The position numbers and the translations under genes were made by a program. DNA of 46,242 bases, from positions 1-46,242 of the forward strand of contig JBKECW010000039.1 in assembly GCA_047975005.1 (NCBI GenBank). Reading direction: 5' to 3'. Below, piece after piece: positions 25,985 to 34,569 of the stretch (the first letter of the stretch is position 1; every line of letters starts with the position of its first letter). The stretch comes from JBKEAJ01 sp047975005. GTDB lineage: Bacteria > Bacteroidota > Bacteroidia > Bacteroidales > Prolixibacteraceae. The notes under the pieces are model-generated. The model was not told where the DNA came from, did not search any database, and was given only the letters and a program-made list of their open reading frames with translations.

Positions 25985-26395
25985 ATGAATAAACTAAGAA
26001 AGGTGATAACTAATAACATCTTGAAATATAGTATTTGTTTGATTATGAGCCTTGTGTCGCTAGGCGTATTTAGTCAAACTTCAGAAAGTAATAAAAAGAG
26101 GTTTAAAGATTTTTATAATCTTACTGGAATAAGCAAAGCAGAAGTATCTTTATTTAAAGAAGATAATTATAAATCAGTTGATGAATATGAAAAATTAATT
26201 GAATTGATGCAATGTTCCAAAGTGGTAATTGCAAAGTTTATACCTAAGACAGAAGTGATTTTTCACAATTACACAAATAGAGGTACTTATAATATTTACT
26301 TTTCAGACACATTTAAATACTTTAAGATAGACGATATAACTTTTGTAATTAGCAAGAAGAAATCGAAAGAAATGTCTAAAATAATTAGTCAATAA
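25985..26395 (+). CDS. AT-rich orphan protein with signal peptide
   Basis: A 136-aa protein from the ATG at 25985 (a GTG three codons earlier is less likely). The N-terminus MNKLRKVITNNILKYSICLIMSLVSLGVFSQ is a signal peptide with a cleavage site after the small residues near FSQ. The mature part is small, Lys-rich and ends in a charged helix. I do not recognise it. Base composition is unusual: bases 26161-26220 have 13 G+C of 60, far below neighbouring core genes, which suggests recent acquisition. It stands alone between a decayed insertion element and a convergent hydrolase gene. Confidence 0.55.
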   Translation: MNKLRKVITNNILKYSICLIMSLVSLGVFSQTSESNKKRFKDFYNLTGISKAEVSLFKEDNYKSVDEYEKLIELMQCSKVVIAKFIPKTEVIFHNYTNRGTYNIYFSDTFKYFKIDDITFVISKKKSKEMSKIISQ

Positions 26396-26403
26396 AAGAA
26401 AAT

Positions 26404-26427
26404 CCATCTATTCAGGTGGCTTTTTTT
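26404..26427 (+). terminator. Terminator of the orphan gene, overlapping the convergent gene end
   Basis: Six-base-pair stem CCATCT / AGGTGG (one G-T pair) with loop ATTC, followed by C and seven T. The tail lies within the last codons of the minus-strand hydrolase gene. Confidence 0.55.
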
Positions 26428-27332
26428 ATCCATTGGGCGATTTCCTCATACACCTGCACCCCAATATCCTCGTTGAGGATTTCGTGACGCATTTCGGGGT
26501 ATAATTTTAGTCTGATGTCTTCAAAGCCGTCTTTTTGCATCTGTTCTACAGTTCTGCTCACACCCTTGCCAAAATTACCGATAGGGTCGGAGGCTCCACT
26601 GATAAACAGGAAAGGAAGATTCTTGGAAATATTCTCTGCCCACCGCCTTTTTGTAGCCCTTATATTCAGCGACAACAAAGTGTAAAAGCCATTATTGGTG
26701 AACGGAATGCCGTTTAGTTTATCCTTTGAGAAATCTTCTCGGTTAGCCCCACTGAGGCTCAGCCAGCTAGTACTTGTTGCACCCTCCTCTTTTGCAAAAC
26801 GCTTGTTGTTCATCCTGCTGAAAGCATTATTTACAAAGCGGCTCCTTCTCCTCGGCGAAACTGCATTTAGAAGCCAAAGGAACACTTTCCCAAGTTTTGC
26901 TCCCACAATCTTTCCACCCGTCCCGACAATAACAGCACCATCAAACTTGTTGCTCTCCTCTTGCAGTAAACACCGAGTGATAAAAGAACCCATGGAGTGT
27001 CCCAAAATAAAGTGTGGAACATTGGGGTGTAGGCTTTCCAAATATTCAGCCATATTTTTAGCATCACCAATAACTTGTTTTGCAGACTCTTTATTTCCAA
27101 AGAAACCGAGCTCATCCTCGTTCATAGCCGTCCTTCCATGCCCGAGATGGTCATAAGTAACAACAGCAAAACCCTTGTCGGCAAAATGTCGAGATATTGC
27201 ATCATACCGCCCGCTATGCTCCTGCATTCCATGTAATATCAATATAGTAGCACGAATCTCCTCGCTTTCGGATTCGTATAGAGAGTAGTACAAATGCCCC
27301 CTGTAATCTGATATTTGCTTTATAGAGTTCAT
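26412..27332 (-). CDS. Alpha/beta hydrolase, monoacylglycerol lipase/lysophospholipase-like
   Basis: A 306-aa serine hydrolase (Hydrolase_4 type). The oxyanion-side LILHGMQEHSGRY motif, YDHLGHGRT, the nucleophile elbow GHSMGS (Ser113), Asp249 in SGASDPIGNFG, and His283 in EMRHEIL form a full catalytic triad. The HGMQEHSGRYD start is the hallmark of the monoacylglycerol lipase/PldB group. No signal peptide, so it is cytoplasmic. Substrate probably a lysophospholipid or monoglyceride. It reads in the same direction as pckA, but pckA has its own terminator 30 bases upstream. Confidence 0.88.
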   Translation of the reverse strand: MNSIKQISDYRGHLYYSLYESESEEIRATILILHGMQEHSGRYDAISRHFADKGFAVVTYDHLGHGRTAMNEDELGFFGNKESAKQVIGDAKNMAEYLESLHPNVPHFILGHSMGSFITRCLLQEESNKFDGAVIVGTGGKIVGAKLGKVFLWLLNAVSPRRRSRFVNNAFSRMNNKRFAKEEGATSTSWLSLSGANREDFSKDKLNGIPFTNNGFYTLLSLNIRATKRRWAENISKNLPFLFISGASDPIGNFGKGVSRTVEQMQKDGFEDIRLKLYPEMRHEILNEDIGVQVYEEIAQWIKKAT

Positions 27333-27357
27333 TGTGTGTGTCTGGTGATAAATATTT

Positions 27358-27389
27358 AAAAAAGCTCCCTCCGCAAAGCGGAAGGAGCT
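27358..27389 (-). terminator. Intrinsic terminator after pckA
   Basis: On the minus strand AGCTCCTTCCGC (27389-27378) pairs with GCGGAGGGAGCT (27374-27363), one G-T pair, loop of three, then a run of T (27362-27358). It follows the pckA stop by 23 bases. Confidence 0.85.
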
Positions 27390-27412
27390 TAGTATATCTG
27401 TAATAAATATCC

Positions 27413-29017
27413 TTACAGTTGAGGACCGGCTTCAACAAGAGCCTTACCTTCTGCGTTGTCAGTATATTTCTCAAAGTTTTTGATAAATCTACCTGCAAGG
27501 TCTTTAGCTTTGTTTTCCCACTCAGCTTTGTCAGCGTAAGTATCGCGAGGGTCAAGAATATTGTCGTGTACACCGGGAAGAGATGTTGGCACTTCAAGGT
27601 TGAACACAGGGATGTTCTTAGTCTCTGCTTTCTCAATAGAACCGTCAAGGATAGCATCGATGATGCCACGAGTATCTTTTATAGAAATACGCTTGCCTGT
27701 TCCGTTCCATCCAGTGTTTACAAGATATGCTTCAGCACCGTGAGCTTCCATTTTCTTAACTAGTTCCTCGCCGTATTTTGTTGGGTGAAGTGTAAGGAAA
27801 GCAGCACCAAAACAAGCCGAGAATGTTGGCGTAGGCTCTGTCACACCGCGCTCTGTACCTGCAAGTTTCGCTGTAAATCCTGAAAGGAAGTGATATTTAG
27901 TTTGCTCTTTTGTAAGTTTTGAAACCGGAGGAAGCACTCCGAAAGCATCAGCAGAAAGGAAAATCACTTTGTTTGCATGCCCCGCTTTAGATACAGGCTT
28001 CACAATGTTGTCGATGTGGTAGATTGGGTAAGAAACACGAGTGTTTTCAGTCACTGAGTTGTCAGTGAAATCGATTTTACCAGAATCGTCAACAGTAACG
28101 TTTTCAAGAAGAGCGTCGCGCTTGATAGCAGCAAAGATGTCCGGCTCACTCTCTTTGTCAAGGTTGATAGTCTTAGCGTAGCAACCACCTTCAAAGTTGA
28201 AAATGCCTTCATCATCCCAACCGTGCTCGTCGTCGCCGATTAACTCGCGCTTAGGATCTGTAGAAAGGGTAGTTTTACCTGTGCCTGAAAGACCGAAGAA
28301 AATAGCTACATCGCCATTCTTGCCTTTGTTGGCAGAACAGTGCATAGAAGCAATTCCTTGGAGAGGAAGAGAGTAGTTCATCATTGCGAACATACCTTTT
28401 TTCATTTCCCCACCGTACCAAGTACCACCGATAAGTTGCATTTTCTCTGTTAGGTTAAACACAGTGTAAACCTCAGAGTTCAAACCATGCTCTTTGTACT
28501 TCTTATTTGAAGTTTTAGAAGCATTCATTACCACGAAGTCTGGCTCGCCGAAGTTCTTTAACTCCTCTGCTGAAGGACGGATGAACATGTTTGTAACGAA
28601 GTGTGCCTGCCATGCTACTTCCATGATGAAACGGATTTTCATGCGAGTGTTTTCGTTAGCTCCGCAGAATGCGTCTACTACGAACAAACGCTTGCCTGAA
28701 AGCTGAGAAACAGTTGTTTCTTTAAGGTCGCTCCATACTTCGGGAGTAATAGGTTTGTTGTCGTTTGGAGAGCCAGGAGTTGTCCACCACATATTTTTCT
28801 CTGTGGTAGCGTCTTTTACAATGTATTTGTCCTTAGGTGAACGACCTGTAAATATACCGGTCATAACGTTAACTGCGCCTAACTCTGTAACTTTTCCCTT
28901 CTCAAAACCCTCTAGTGTAGGTTTTGTTGCTTCAGTGAATAATTGCTCGTAGGAGGGGTTGTGAACAATTTCGGTAGTGCCTGAAATACCGTACTTTGAT
29001 AAATCTAAATTTGCCAT
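27413..29017 (-). CDS. pckA: Phosphoenolpyruvate carboxykinase (ATP)
   Basis: A 534-aa enzyme, the usual ATP-type length. The P-loop FGLSGTGKTTLS has its core at residues 242-250; the metal/substrate motif GDDEHGWDDEGIFNFEGGCYAK begins at 261. TGRSPKDKY near residue 57 and RVSYPI are further family signatures. It interconverts oxaloacetate and PEP; in Bacteroidales it often works in the carboxylating direction for succinate fermentation. Codon use is biased as in gapA, suggesting high expression. Single-gene unit with promoter near 29080 and terminator at 27358-27389. Confidence 0.97.
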   Translation of the reverse strand: MANLDLSKYGISGTTEIVHNPSYEQLFTEATKPTLEGFEKGKVTELGAVNVMTGIFTGRSPKDKYIVKDATTEKNMWWTTPGSPNDNKPITPEVWSDLKETTVSQLSGKRLFVVDAFCGANENTRMKIRFIMEVAWQAHFVTNMFIRPSAEELKNFGEPDFVVMNASKTSNKKYKEHGLNSEVYTVFNLTEKMQLIGGTWYGGEMKKGMFAMMNYSLPLQGIASMHCSANKGKNGDVAIFFGLSGTGKTTLSTDPKRELIGDDEHGWDDEGIFNFEGGCYAKTINLDKESEPDIFAAIKRDALLENVTVDDSGKIDFTDNSVTENTRVSYPIYHIDNIVKPVSKAGHANKVIFLSADAFGVLPPVSKLTKEQTKYHFLSGFTAKLAGTERGVTEPTPTFSACFGAAFLTLHPTKYGEELVKKMEAHGAEAYLVNTGWNGTGKRISIKDTRGIIDAILDGSIEKAETKNIPVFNLEVPTSLPGVHDNILDPRDTYADKAEWENKAKDLAGRFIKNFEKYTDNAEGKALVEAGPQL

Positions 29018-29077
29018 AATAATCTAAATATTAAACTTTGTTTTCTCTAAATCTCATGTTGTTTAAAAACAACCCTA

Positions 29078-29085
29078 CAAATATA
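29078..29085 (-). promoter_or_regulatory. Promoter -7 box of pckA
   Basis: Minus strand TATATTTG, a full match to TAnnTTTG, about 60 bases before the ATG at 29017. The -33 region is A/T-rich without a clear TTTG. The leader is AT-rich. Together with the RRM-gene promoter it fills the 321-base gap between the divergent genes. Confidence 0.5.
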
Positions 29086-29250
29086 GGGAATTGTTTAAAG
29101 AAAAAAAAACAGAGTTTAGTATGAATTTCACACGGAGTGAGTGGCTTTATTTGGCTGAATAACAGCGAGTTGCTGGTTGTTGCGTCGTCTACGCTACAGT
29201 AATAAAGAAATAATAACATATAAATAACGTCTTAGAAAAATGCCTTTTTT

Positions 29251-29281
29251 TTTGCAGGAAGAAAAAAAAAGACTTCCTTTG
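29251..29281 (+). promoter_or_regulatory. Promoter of the RRM protein gene
   Basis: TTTG (29251-29254), 19 bases, TTCCTTTG (29274-29281). Predicted start near 29288, leaving a leader of about 50 bases to the ATG at 29339. Confidence 0.65.
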
Positions 29282-29338
29282 TACTGTATTTTAATGTTGT
29301 AGCAATACAACTTGTTATTTATTTTAATTATCATAGTA

Positions 29339-29578
29339 ATGAACATTTATGTTTCAAACATTCCTTTTAGCGCAAGCAACGAGGATTTGGAAGGCTTGTT
29401 CTCCGCTTATGGAGAGGTTAGCTCAGCAAGAATTATTGTTGACAAAGTATCAAGAAGAAGTCGTGGTTTTGGATTTGTAGAAATCGATAATGACGACGAC
29501 GCAAAAGCAGCAATTGAAGCTCTAAACGGTAAAGAGTTTATGGGTAGAGAGATTGTTGTTAATCAAGCAAGAGAGTAA
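29339..29578 (+). CDS. Single-RRM RNA-binding protein
   Basis: A 79-aa protein that is one RNA recognition motif. The ATG at 29339 (MNIYVSNIPF) is chosen because it starts right at RNP2 (IYVSNI); the frame is open to 29312 but adds only a hydrophobic stretch. RNP1 is RSRGFGFVEI. Small RRM proteins of this type are abundant in Bacteroidota, where they may act as RNA chaperones. No C-terminal Gly-rich tail is present. It has its own promoter and terminator. Confidence 0.92.
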   Translation: MNIYVSNIPFSASNEDLEGLFSAYGEVSSARIIVDKVSRRSRGFGFVEIDNDDDAKAAIEALNGKEFMGREIVVNQARE

Positions 29579-29630
29579 TCAAGTAGATAGTTATTGAATA
29601 CAATAATATACGAGATTTACAGAAGCTAGA

Positions 29631-29670
29631 AAGAGTCGGCAAATTAAAATTTGTCGACTCTTGTTTTTTT
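29631..29670 (+). terminator. Intrinsic terminator after the RRM gene
   Basis: Fifteen-base-pair stem (29631-29645 with 29648-29662, one G-T pair), two-base loop, then G and seven T. It is 52 bases after the stop. Confidence 0.85.
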
Positions 29671-29736
29671 GATAGTTATTGACGATTACTGCGCAAAACT
29701 GTGTTAAGGTTTGCTGTATAGACTAATAGAAAAAGG

Positions 29737-29770
29737 AAAGCCCTTTTAGTCAGATGACTAAAAGGGCTTT
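29737..29770 (-). terminator. Terminator of tRNA-Leu, perfect 16-bp hairpin
   Basis: AAAGCCCTTTTAGTCA (29737-29752), two-base loop GA, and an exact complement (29755-29770), ending two bases from the tRNA 3' end on the minus strand. A pyrimidine-rich stretch (CCTTTTTC) follows on the minus strand. Confidence 0.8.
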
Positions 29771-29772
29771 TG

Positions 29773-29854
29773 TACCCAGGGCCGGGATCGAACCGGCACG
29801 GGTTGCCCCACTGGTGTTTGAGACCAGCGCGTCTACCAATTCCGCCACCTGGGC
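29773..29854 (-). tRNA. tRNA-Leu (anticodon CAA)
   Basis: The minus strand folds as a class II tRNA of 82 bases. The acceptor GCCCAGG pairs with CCTGGGT, discriminator A at 29773; CCA is not encoded (ACA follows). The D arm has GGAATTGGTAGACGC, the anticodon loop CTCAAAC (29822-29816) gives anticodon CAA (29820-29818), a variable arm GTGGGGCAACCC follows, and the T arm has GGTTCGATCCC. It decodes UUG. Its promoter is at 29878-29907 and terminator at 29737-29770. Confidence 0.95.
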
Positions 29855-29877
29855 ATCTACATCTTTTAGATGCGCTG

Positions 29878-29907
29878 CAAAGGTACAATTATTTTTCTTT
29901 TTACAAA
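29878..29907 (-). promoter_or_regulatory. Promoter of tRNA-Leu
   Basis: Minus strand TTTG (29907-29904), 18 bases, TACCTTTG (29885-29878). The -7 box is identical to that of the rimP operon. Start would be near 29871, 17 bases before the mature 5' end. Confidence 0.65.
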
Positions 29908-29927
29908 GCAATAGTGGATAATAAAAA

Positions 29928-29961
29928 AAACGCTCGCATAGATAAATCCATGCGAGCGTTT
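29928..29961 (-). terminator. Intrinsic terminator of the Spy/CpxP-like gene
   Basis: Minus strand: AAACGCTCGCAT (29961-29950) pairs exactly with ATGCGAGCGTTT (29939-29928), ten-base loop, then a T run (29927-29923). It lies 26 bases after the stop at 29987. Confidence 0.85.
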
Positions 29962-29986
29962 GGTTTTAGCATTGTTCGGACAGAGA

Positions 29987-30823
29987 TTATTTAGCGTCGT
30001 TTCTGCCATCAAATTTTCTGTTGTTCATTCCCATGCGCTTAGGCGCATCGATGCCACCTATTGTTAACCGCTTGCTGGCTCTTAGCTTATAAGCATCCTT
30101 TTTGTCGTTTGGCATAGCACTAAGAATTTCATAGTATTCGTCAATGCGTAAGTCTGACACCTTTTTTGCTGTTGCCTTGCGCTCTTCCATCATCTCCTTC
30201 ATCTTTGCCTCAGAGAATTGTTCTTTGCGAATATCTCCAATTTTATCCCTGTACTTCTCCCTAATCTCCTTAACTTTAGCAAGTTCTTCATTATCCTCCT
30301 GCGGCATACCTTCCGGAGCTTCGGGTCTCTCTCCTTCTTTTGGAGCTCCCATCCCTGCGCCATCTCCATCAGGTCGCATTCTTTCTCCTCCTTGCTCAGG
30401 TCTCTGCATTCTGCTCTTGCCCTCGGACCTCATTCCTCGGGCTTCATCCCCTCTTCTTTCACGAAAGTGGGCAAACATCGCACCCTTCGCATTGGGAACT
30501 TTCTCATTGATTTCTTTCATCATCGCCATGCCGGCGTCCTGTATTTCGAAGCGTAAGTCTACCAGTTCATTAGATAGTGACTTTGCTTCCGTTTTTTTGT
30601 TGCCATCGTCAAGTAACACTACTTGCAACTTTGCTTGCAACTGCTCTGACTCCACCCGAAGTTTAGAGATTTTCTCCCCGTGTGAGTTTCTGATTTCTTT
30701 AATCTTCTCTTTGTCCGTATCGCTAAGTTTTTCAGTCTTGCTTTGAGCGCTCAGAGAAAGATTTGCCATGACCAATACTGCTAATATTGCAGAAAATATT
30801 GATGCCTTGTTATAAGTTTTCAT
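29987..30823 (-). CDS. Secreted Spy/CpxP-like helical protein
   Basis: A 278-aa protein from ATG 30823 (the ATG at 30832 adds three residues). A signal peptide runs to about LSLSAQ. Two long charged helical parts (residues about 28-105 and 175-250) flank a Met/Gly/Pro/Arg-rich linker near residues 115-170. LSDTDKEKIKEIRNSHGEKISKLR and the later VKEIREKYRDKIGDIRKEQFSE look like a duplicated LTxxQ-type Spy/CpxP/ZraP hairpin. It may be a periplasmic chaperone or metal-binding stress protein; the duplication and Met-rich linker make it an unusual member. Own terminator downstream. Confidence 0.55.
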   Translation of the reverse strand: MKTYNKASIFSAILAVLVMANLSLSAQSKTEKLSDTDKEKIKEIRNSHGEKISKLRVESEQLQAKLQVVLLDDGNKKTEAKSLSNELVDLRFEIQDAGMAMMKEINEKVPNAKGAMFAHFRERRGDEARGMRSEGKSRMQRPEQGGERMRPDGDGAGMGAPKEGERPEAPEGMPQEDNEELAKVKEIREKYRDKIGDIRKEQFSEAKMKEMMEERKATAKKVSDLRIDEYYEILSAMPNDKKDAYKLRASKRLTIGGIDAPKRMGMNNRKFDGRNDAK

Positions 30824-30926
30824 AAGATACATTCTTTAAATTGTTAATTGTCTTTGTTTTGCGACGTCATTTTTTAGACTGCAAAATAGGCAAATAGGTT
30901 TAACCGAAAGAAAAATATTTTGAAAG

Positions 30927-32801
30927 CTATTTGCAGCATGCCCCGGCAATAGGAATTAATTTATGATTTGTGCAGCTAATACTCACCGTGTCCGAAAGAT
31001 TGATTATCAGTCCTACATCTTCTATTTGTTTGGTATAAATACTTGCATCGTCGGATATGTATTCAATCTCTGCCTTGCCATAGCCCTCAGCTCTACTTGC
31101 TTTGGCAATATTGTCGATTGTTTCCTTATAGATTGATTTGCTAGCAATGATAATATTCTTGTTGCCAGAGCTGTACTGAACAAGTACTTCGCCAGGCTTA
31201 GGCGTATTGTAGACATATATATACGGACTGTATCGCTGTTGTTTATCGAACAAAGCAAAGCTTAAAAGCAGAATGCTGACAGAAAGAGCAAGGAATAAAT
31301 GTCTTTTCCTATGATGATAAACATAAAGTAGCAACAATATGATAACTAGATATAAAACAAACATTTGCCACAGTGGGATTGTTGTGATAATTGTCGAAAA
31401 CGATAGACTATTCAGACTCTCCAAAACAGATAAGCATGCTGTTGTGGATGCGTTCAGCAAGCCGACAAAGAAGTGCGAAACAAGAGGCACAGAAAATGAC
31501 ACATAAGATAGTATTGTCAATATGAGTGCAATAAAAGCATAAGGAATAACAACAAAATTGGCTAGCGGAAATAATGTAGGAAACTGTTTGAAGACGAACA
31601 AAGACAATGGAGCAACAGCAATTTGTGCGGCAAAGGATACGCATAGTAAGCTCCATGCCCAATTCAGAAATTTGTTGCGCACCCTTAACAAGCCGTGAAG
31701 TTTCGGATAAATAATTATAATCCCAGATACAGCAAGGAAAGAGAGCTGAAAGCCCAATTCAAAGATTATTTGAGGATTGAAGAATGTCAGTATCAATGCC
31801 GTTGTAAATATCGTGTTGAAAATCAGCATGTTTTTATTTAGTGCTTTGCCGATAACAAGTATTGTAAGCATCAGGGTTGCCCTTTGGACAGAAGGCGACA
31901 GTCCGGTGATAAAGGCAAAGCTCCACAGAGTCAAAATAATAATCAGAGGGCGCAAGCGACGAGTGAACCCATTCAGCACCATCAGCTTGGTGAGCATTAA
32001 AATGATAAAATAGATTATTCCCACGTGCAAACCCGACACAGCAAGAACGTGCATAGCTCCTGTATTTGCAAATATCGCCTGTGTATCTTTTTCTAAATAA
32101 TCTCTGTATCCCAACGTCAGAGCAGATACCACAGACAAGTTCTTTTCGCTCAATCCCGAATTTCGGAGGAAAGAGATTAAGTTCATCCGACTGATTTCTG
32201 CATATCTTCTCAATGACATATTCTTGCTGTCAAGAATTTTGATATTGTCGGGATATATATATGTACTGTATATTATGCCTTGCCGCCTCATGTAGCTACG
32301 ATAATCAAACTCATATCGGTTTCCCAAGTATGAAAATTCATCGAGTCGAGATTTAAAGATTATTTGATCGCCCGGTTGCAGCGTCGGAACAAGAGAGTCT
32401 TTGCCCAAATAAGCTATTATCTTTGTGCTGTGGTAAGGTGTATCGACAGGGACAATAGTCATTTTCATCATTTGGCTCTTGGCTTTCTCCTCCGGATAGC
32501 TGTCGATTGTGCCTATGTACGCCTGAGGGCTGTCGGCAGCGAACTTGCTCTCTGCTTTGCAGATGTTTATGTATGCCAAGCCCGATATGCCGATAAAAAG
32601 ATACAGCAATACTTGGAAAAGCATTTTTCCCTTGTATCTAGTTATATACAGCATGACAAGCAAAAGCAAACAAATGCCGACAAGAACAATTATGGAGGAA
32701 GTAGAAAGGACGATATAATTTCCGATGCATAAGCCTATAAGCCAAAAGAGCAGCGCCTTGGACAATAAATATCTAGCTATTATATTGTTGACTAAAGCCA
32801 T
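30927..32801 (-). CDS. ComEC/Rec2-type DNA uptake channel protein
   Basis: A 624-aa polytopic membrane protein. Residues 1-85 have helices, followed by a soluble OB-like domain (YIGTIDSYPEEKAKSQMM...PGDQIIFKSRLDEF) of the DUF4131 type, then the Competence domain with MHVLAVSGLHVGIIYF, the signature motif, and FITGLSPSVQRATLM. The C-terminus after the last helix is a short ~110-residue piece, not the full metallo-beta-lactamase domain of Firmicutes ComEC. It would carry single-stranded DNA across the inner membrane. No other competence genes are adjacent. Confidence 0.87.
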   Translation of the reverse strand: MALVNNIIARYLLSKALLFWLIGLCIGNYIVLSTSSIIVLVGICLLLLVMLYITRYKGKMLFQVLLYLFIGISGLAYINICKAESKFAADSPQAYIGTIDSYPEEKAKSQMMKMTIVPVDTPYHSTKIIAYLGKDSLVPTLQPGDQIIFKSRLDEFSYLGNRYEFDYRSYMRRQGIIYSTYIYPDNIKILDSKNMSLRRYAEISRMNLISFLRNSGLSEKNLSVVSALTLGYRDYLEKDTQAIFANTGAMHVLAVSGLHVGIIYFIILMLTKLMVLNGFTRRLRPLIIILTLWSFAFITGLSPSVQRATLMLTILVIGKALNKNMLIFNTIFTTALILTFFNPQIIFELGFQLSFLAVSGIIIIYPKLHGLLRVRNKFLNWAWSLLCVSFAAQIAVAPLSLFVFKQFPTLFPLANFVVIPYAFIALILTILSYVSFSVPLVSHFFVGLLNASTTACLSVLESLNSLSFSTIITTIPLWQMFVLYLVIILLLLYVYHHRKRHLFLALSVSILLLSFALFDKQQRYSPYIYVYNTPKPGEVLVQYSSGNKNIIIASKSIYKETIDNIAKASRAEGYGKAEIEYISDDASIYTKQIEDVGLIINLSDTVSISCTNHKLIPIAGACCK

Positions 32802-32845
32802 CGCACAACATAAGATTAAATATAAAAAGCAAAAAATCTTAGGAT

Positions 32846-32875
32846 TTTGAGTACAAAATACGCATAATATTTTTG
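32846..32875 (+). promoter_or_regulatory. Promoter of the GH3-like gene
   Basis: TTTG (32846-32849), 18 bases, TATTTTTG (32868-32875). Start near 32882, leader about 40 bases to the ATG at 32922. Confidence 0.6.
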
Positions 32876-32921
32876 TAATTATAGTTTTAGTGTTATTTTT
32901 GAGTTTAATATATTAGGAATA

Positions 32922-34436
32922 ATGCAGTTTTTTAATTCGCTAGTCAACACTTTTGGTAAGTCCAGACTTACCGCCATCGAGTATTTCATGAACAATCCGC
33001 ATGAAGTGCAGGAAAAGGTGTTTCTCAGTCTGATAGCAAGGGCTAAGGATACCCAATGGGGGAAAATGTACGATTACGACAGTGTCAAAAACATCGAGAC
33101 TTTTGACCAGCGAGTACCGGTCAATGTCTACGACGGACTGAGAGAAATGTTTGAGAAACAAATGCAAGGTGAAGCCGACGTGATGTGGCAAGGCAAAGTG
33201 CGCTGGTTTGCAAAGTCCTCGGGAACAACAGCCGACAAAAGCAAGTTTATTCCCGTTACTGCCGACTCTCTCGAATATTGCCATTATCGCGGAGGGAAAG
33301 ATGTTGTTATAATACACCTATACAACTATCCGAAATCTAGAATATTAAGTGGCAAATCTCTAACTCTGGGAGGCAGTCACTCCATAGACCCCATCCACGG
33401 ATTTGCAAATGCCGGCGACCTGTCGGCAATATTGATAAGAAATATGCCATGGTGGACTAGCTTCCGCAGAACGCCCTCGGCAGATATTTCGCTGATTAAG
33501 GATTTCGAGGAAAAAATACAACGAATAGCCGAATCTTCGCTGGACGAGGTAGTTACGTCTATGTTTGGAGTTCCTTCATGGTATCTGGTGCTGTTGAACA
33601 AAGTGCTGGAAGTGGCAGGCAAAAACAATGTTGCCGAACTGTGGCCAGAGATGCAGGTTTTTGTACACGGAGGAATAAAATTTGACCCCTATCGCGAGCA
33701 ATACAAAAAGATTATCCCCATAGACGATATGGTCTACATGGAAACCTACAATGCATCGGAAGGATTCTTTGGCATTCAAGACCAAAAAGACTCGTCCGAA
33801 TTGCTGCTGATGCTTGACTATGGCATATTCTACGAGTTTATCGAAATGAATAATTTTTACGATGAAAACCCTAGCGTAATTCCTCTTTCGCAAGTAAAGA
33901 CGGACGTGAACTATGCCATGCTGATAAGTACCAACGGCGGATTATGGCGCTACATAATTGGTGATACCGTGAAATTTACATCTACAAGCCCCTATCGTTT
34001 CAAAATTACCGGACGAACAAAATATTACATCAACGCATTTGGCGAGGAGGTAATGCACGATAACGCCGAACATGCTCTTCTTGAGGCTTGTAATGCAAGC
34101 GGGGCGGATGTCAGCGAGTATACGGTCGGCCCGGTATTCATGGAAGGAAACGAGAAAGGACAGCATGAGTGGATTATTGAATTTGCTAAAAGCCCTAACT
34201 CTATTGACGAGTTTGTGGATATTCTCGACAAAGCACTTCAAAACGTCAATTCCGACTACGAAGCAAAGCGATTTAACGATGCGACTCTGAAAAGACTAAA
34301 AGTTAGAGTCGTAGAGAAAGGCGTATTTATGGAGTGGATGAAATCTCGTGGAAAACTAGGCGGTCAAAATAAAGTACCTCGACTCTCTAACGACAGAAGC
34401 ATTCTGGATTCAATACATACATTCTTAGGAGATTAG
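32922..34436 (+). CDS. GH3-like acyl-adenylate/amide synthetase family protein
   Basis: A 504-aa member of the GH3 family, named after plant auxin-amino acid conjugating enzymes. The ATP motif I appears as FAKSSGTTADKSKFIP (SSGTT 99-103), motif II as YNASEGFFG, motif III-like TNGGLWRYIIGDTVKF and GRTKYYINAFGEEV. The fold belongs to the ANL superfamily, which activates a carboxylate as an adenylate. Bacteroidota often carry one copy; its substrate there is not known. Single gene with its own promoter. Confidence 0.88.
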   Translation: MQFFNSLVNTFGKSRLTAIEYFMNNPHEVQEKVFLSLIARAKDTQWGKMYDYDSVKNIETFDQRVPVNVYDGLREMFEKQMQGEADVMWQGKVRWFAKSSGTTADKSKFIPVTADSLEYCHYRGGKDVVIIHLYNYPKSRILSGKSLTLGGSHSIDPIHGFANAGDLSAILIRNMPWWTSFRRTPSADISLIKDFEEKIQRIAESSLDEVVTSMFGVPSWYLVLLNKVLEVAGKNNVAELWPEMQVFVHGGIKFDPYREQYKKIIPIDDMVYMETYNASEGFFGIQDQKDSSELLLMLDYGIFYEFIEMNNFYDENPSVIPLSQVKTDVNYAMLISTNGGLWRYIIGDTVKFTSTSPYRFKITGRTKYYINAFGEEVMHDNAEHALLEACNASGADVSEYTVGPVFMEGNEKGQHEWIIEFAKSPNSIDEFVDILDKALQNVNSDYEAKRFNDATLKRLKVRVVEKGVFMEWMKSRGKLGGQNKVPRLSNDRSILDSIHTFLGD

Positions 34437-34569
34437 GCGTCTGTGTGTTTTTGATTTTATAAATTAAGAACTTTGCAAATGGGAAAAAAGTATAAATCTA
34501 AACTTTTGAAGCAACCATCTTGTTGTTTTTACGTCATGTATATGCAAGAAGAAATAATATAACCTAGTA

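Noticed and set aside
27214..27763. Frames of 114-151 codons overlapping the pckA and hydrolase ends
   Set aside because: They cross the pckA terminator or conserved coding sequence and show no recognisable domain.
30144..30746. 200-codon plus-strand frame opposite the Spy/CpxP-like gene
   Set aside because: It is a mirror of a charged helical gene, Ser/Leu-rich without any family features, while the minus-strand gene has a signal peptide and terminator.
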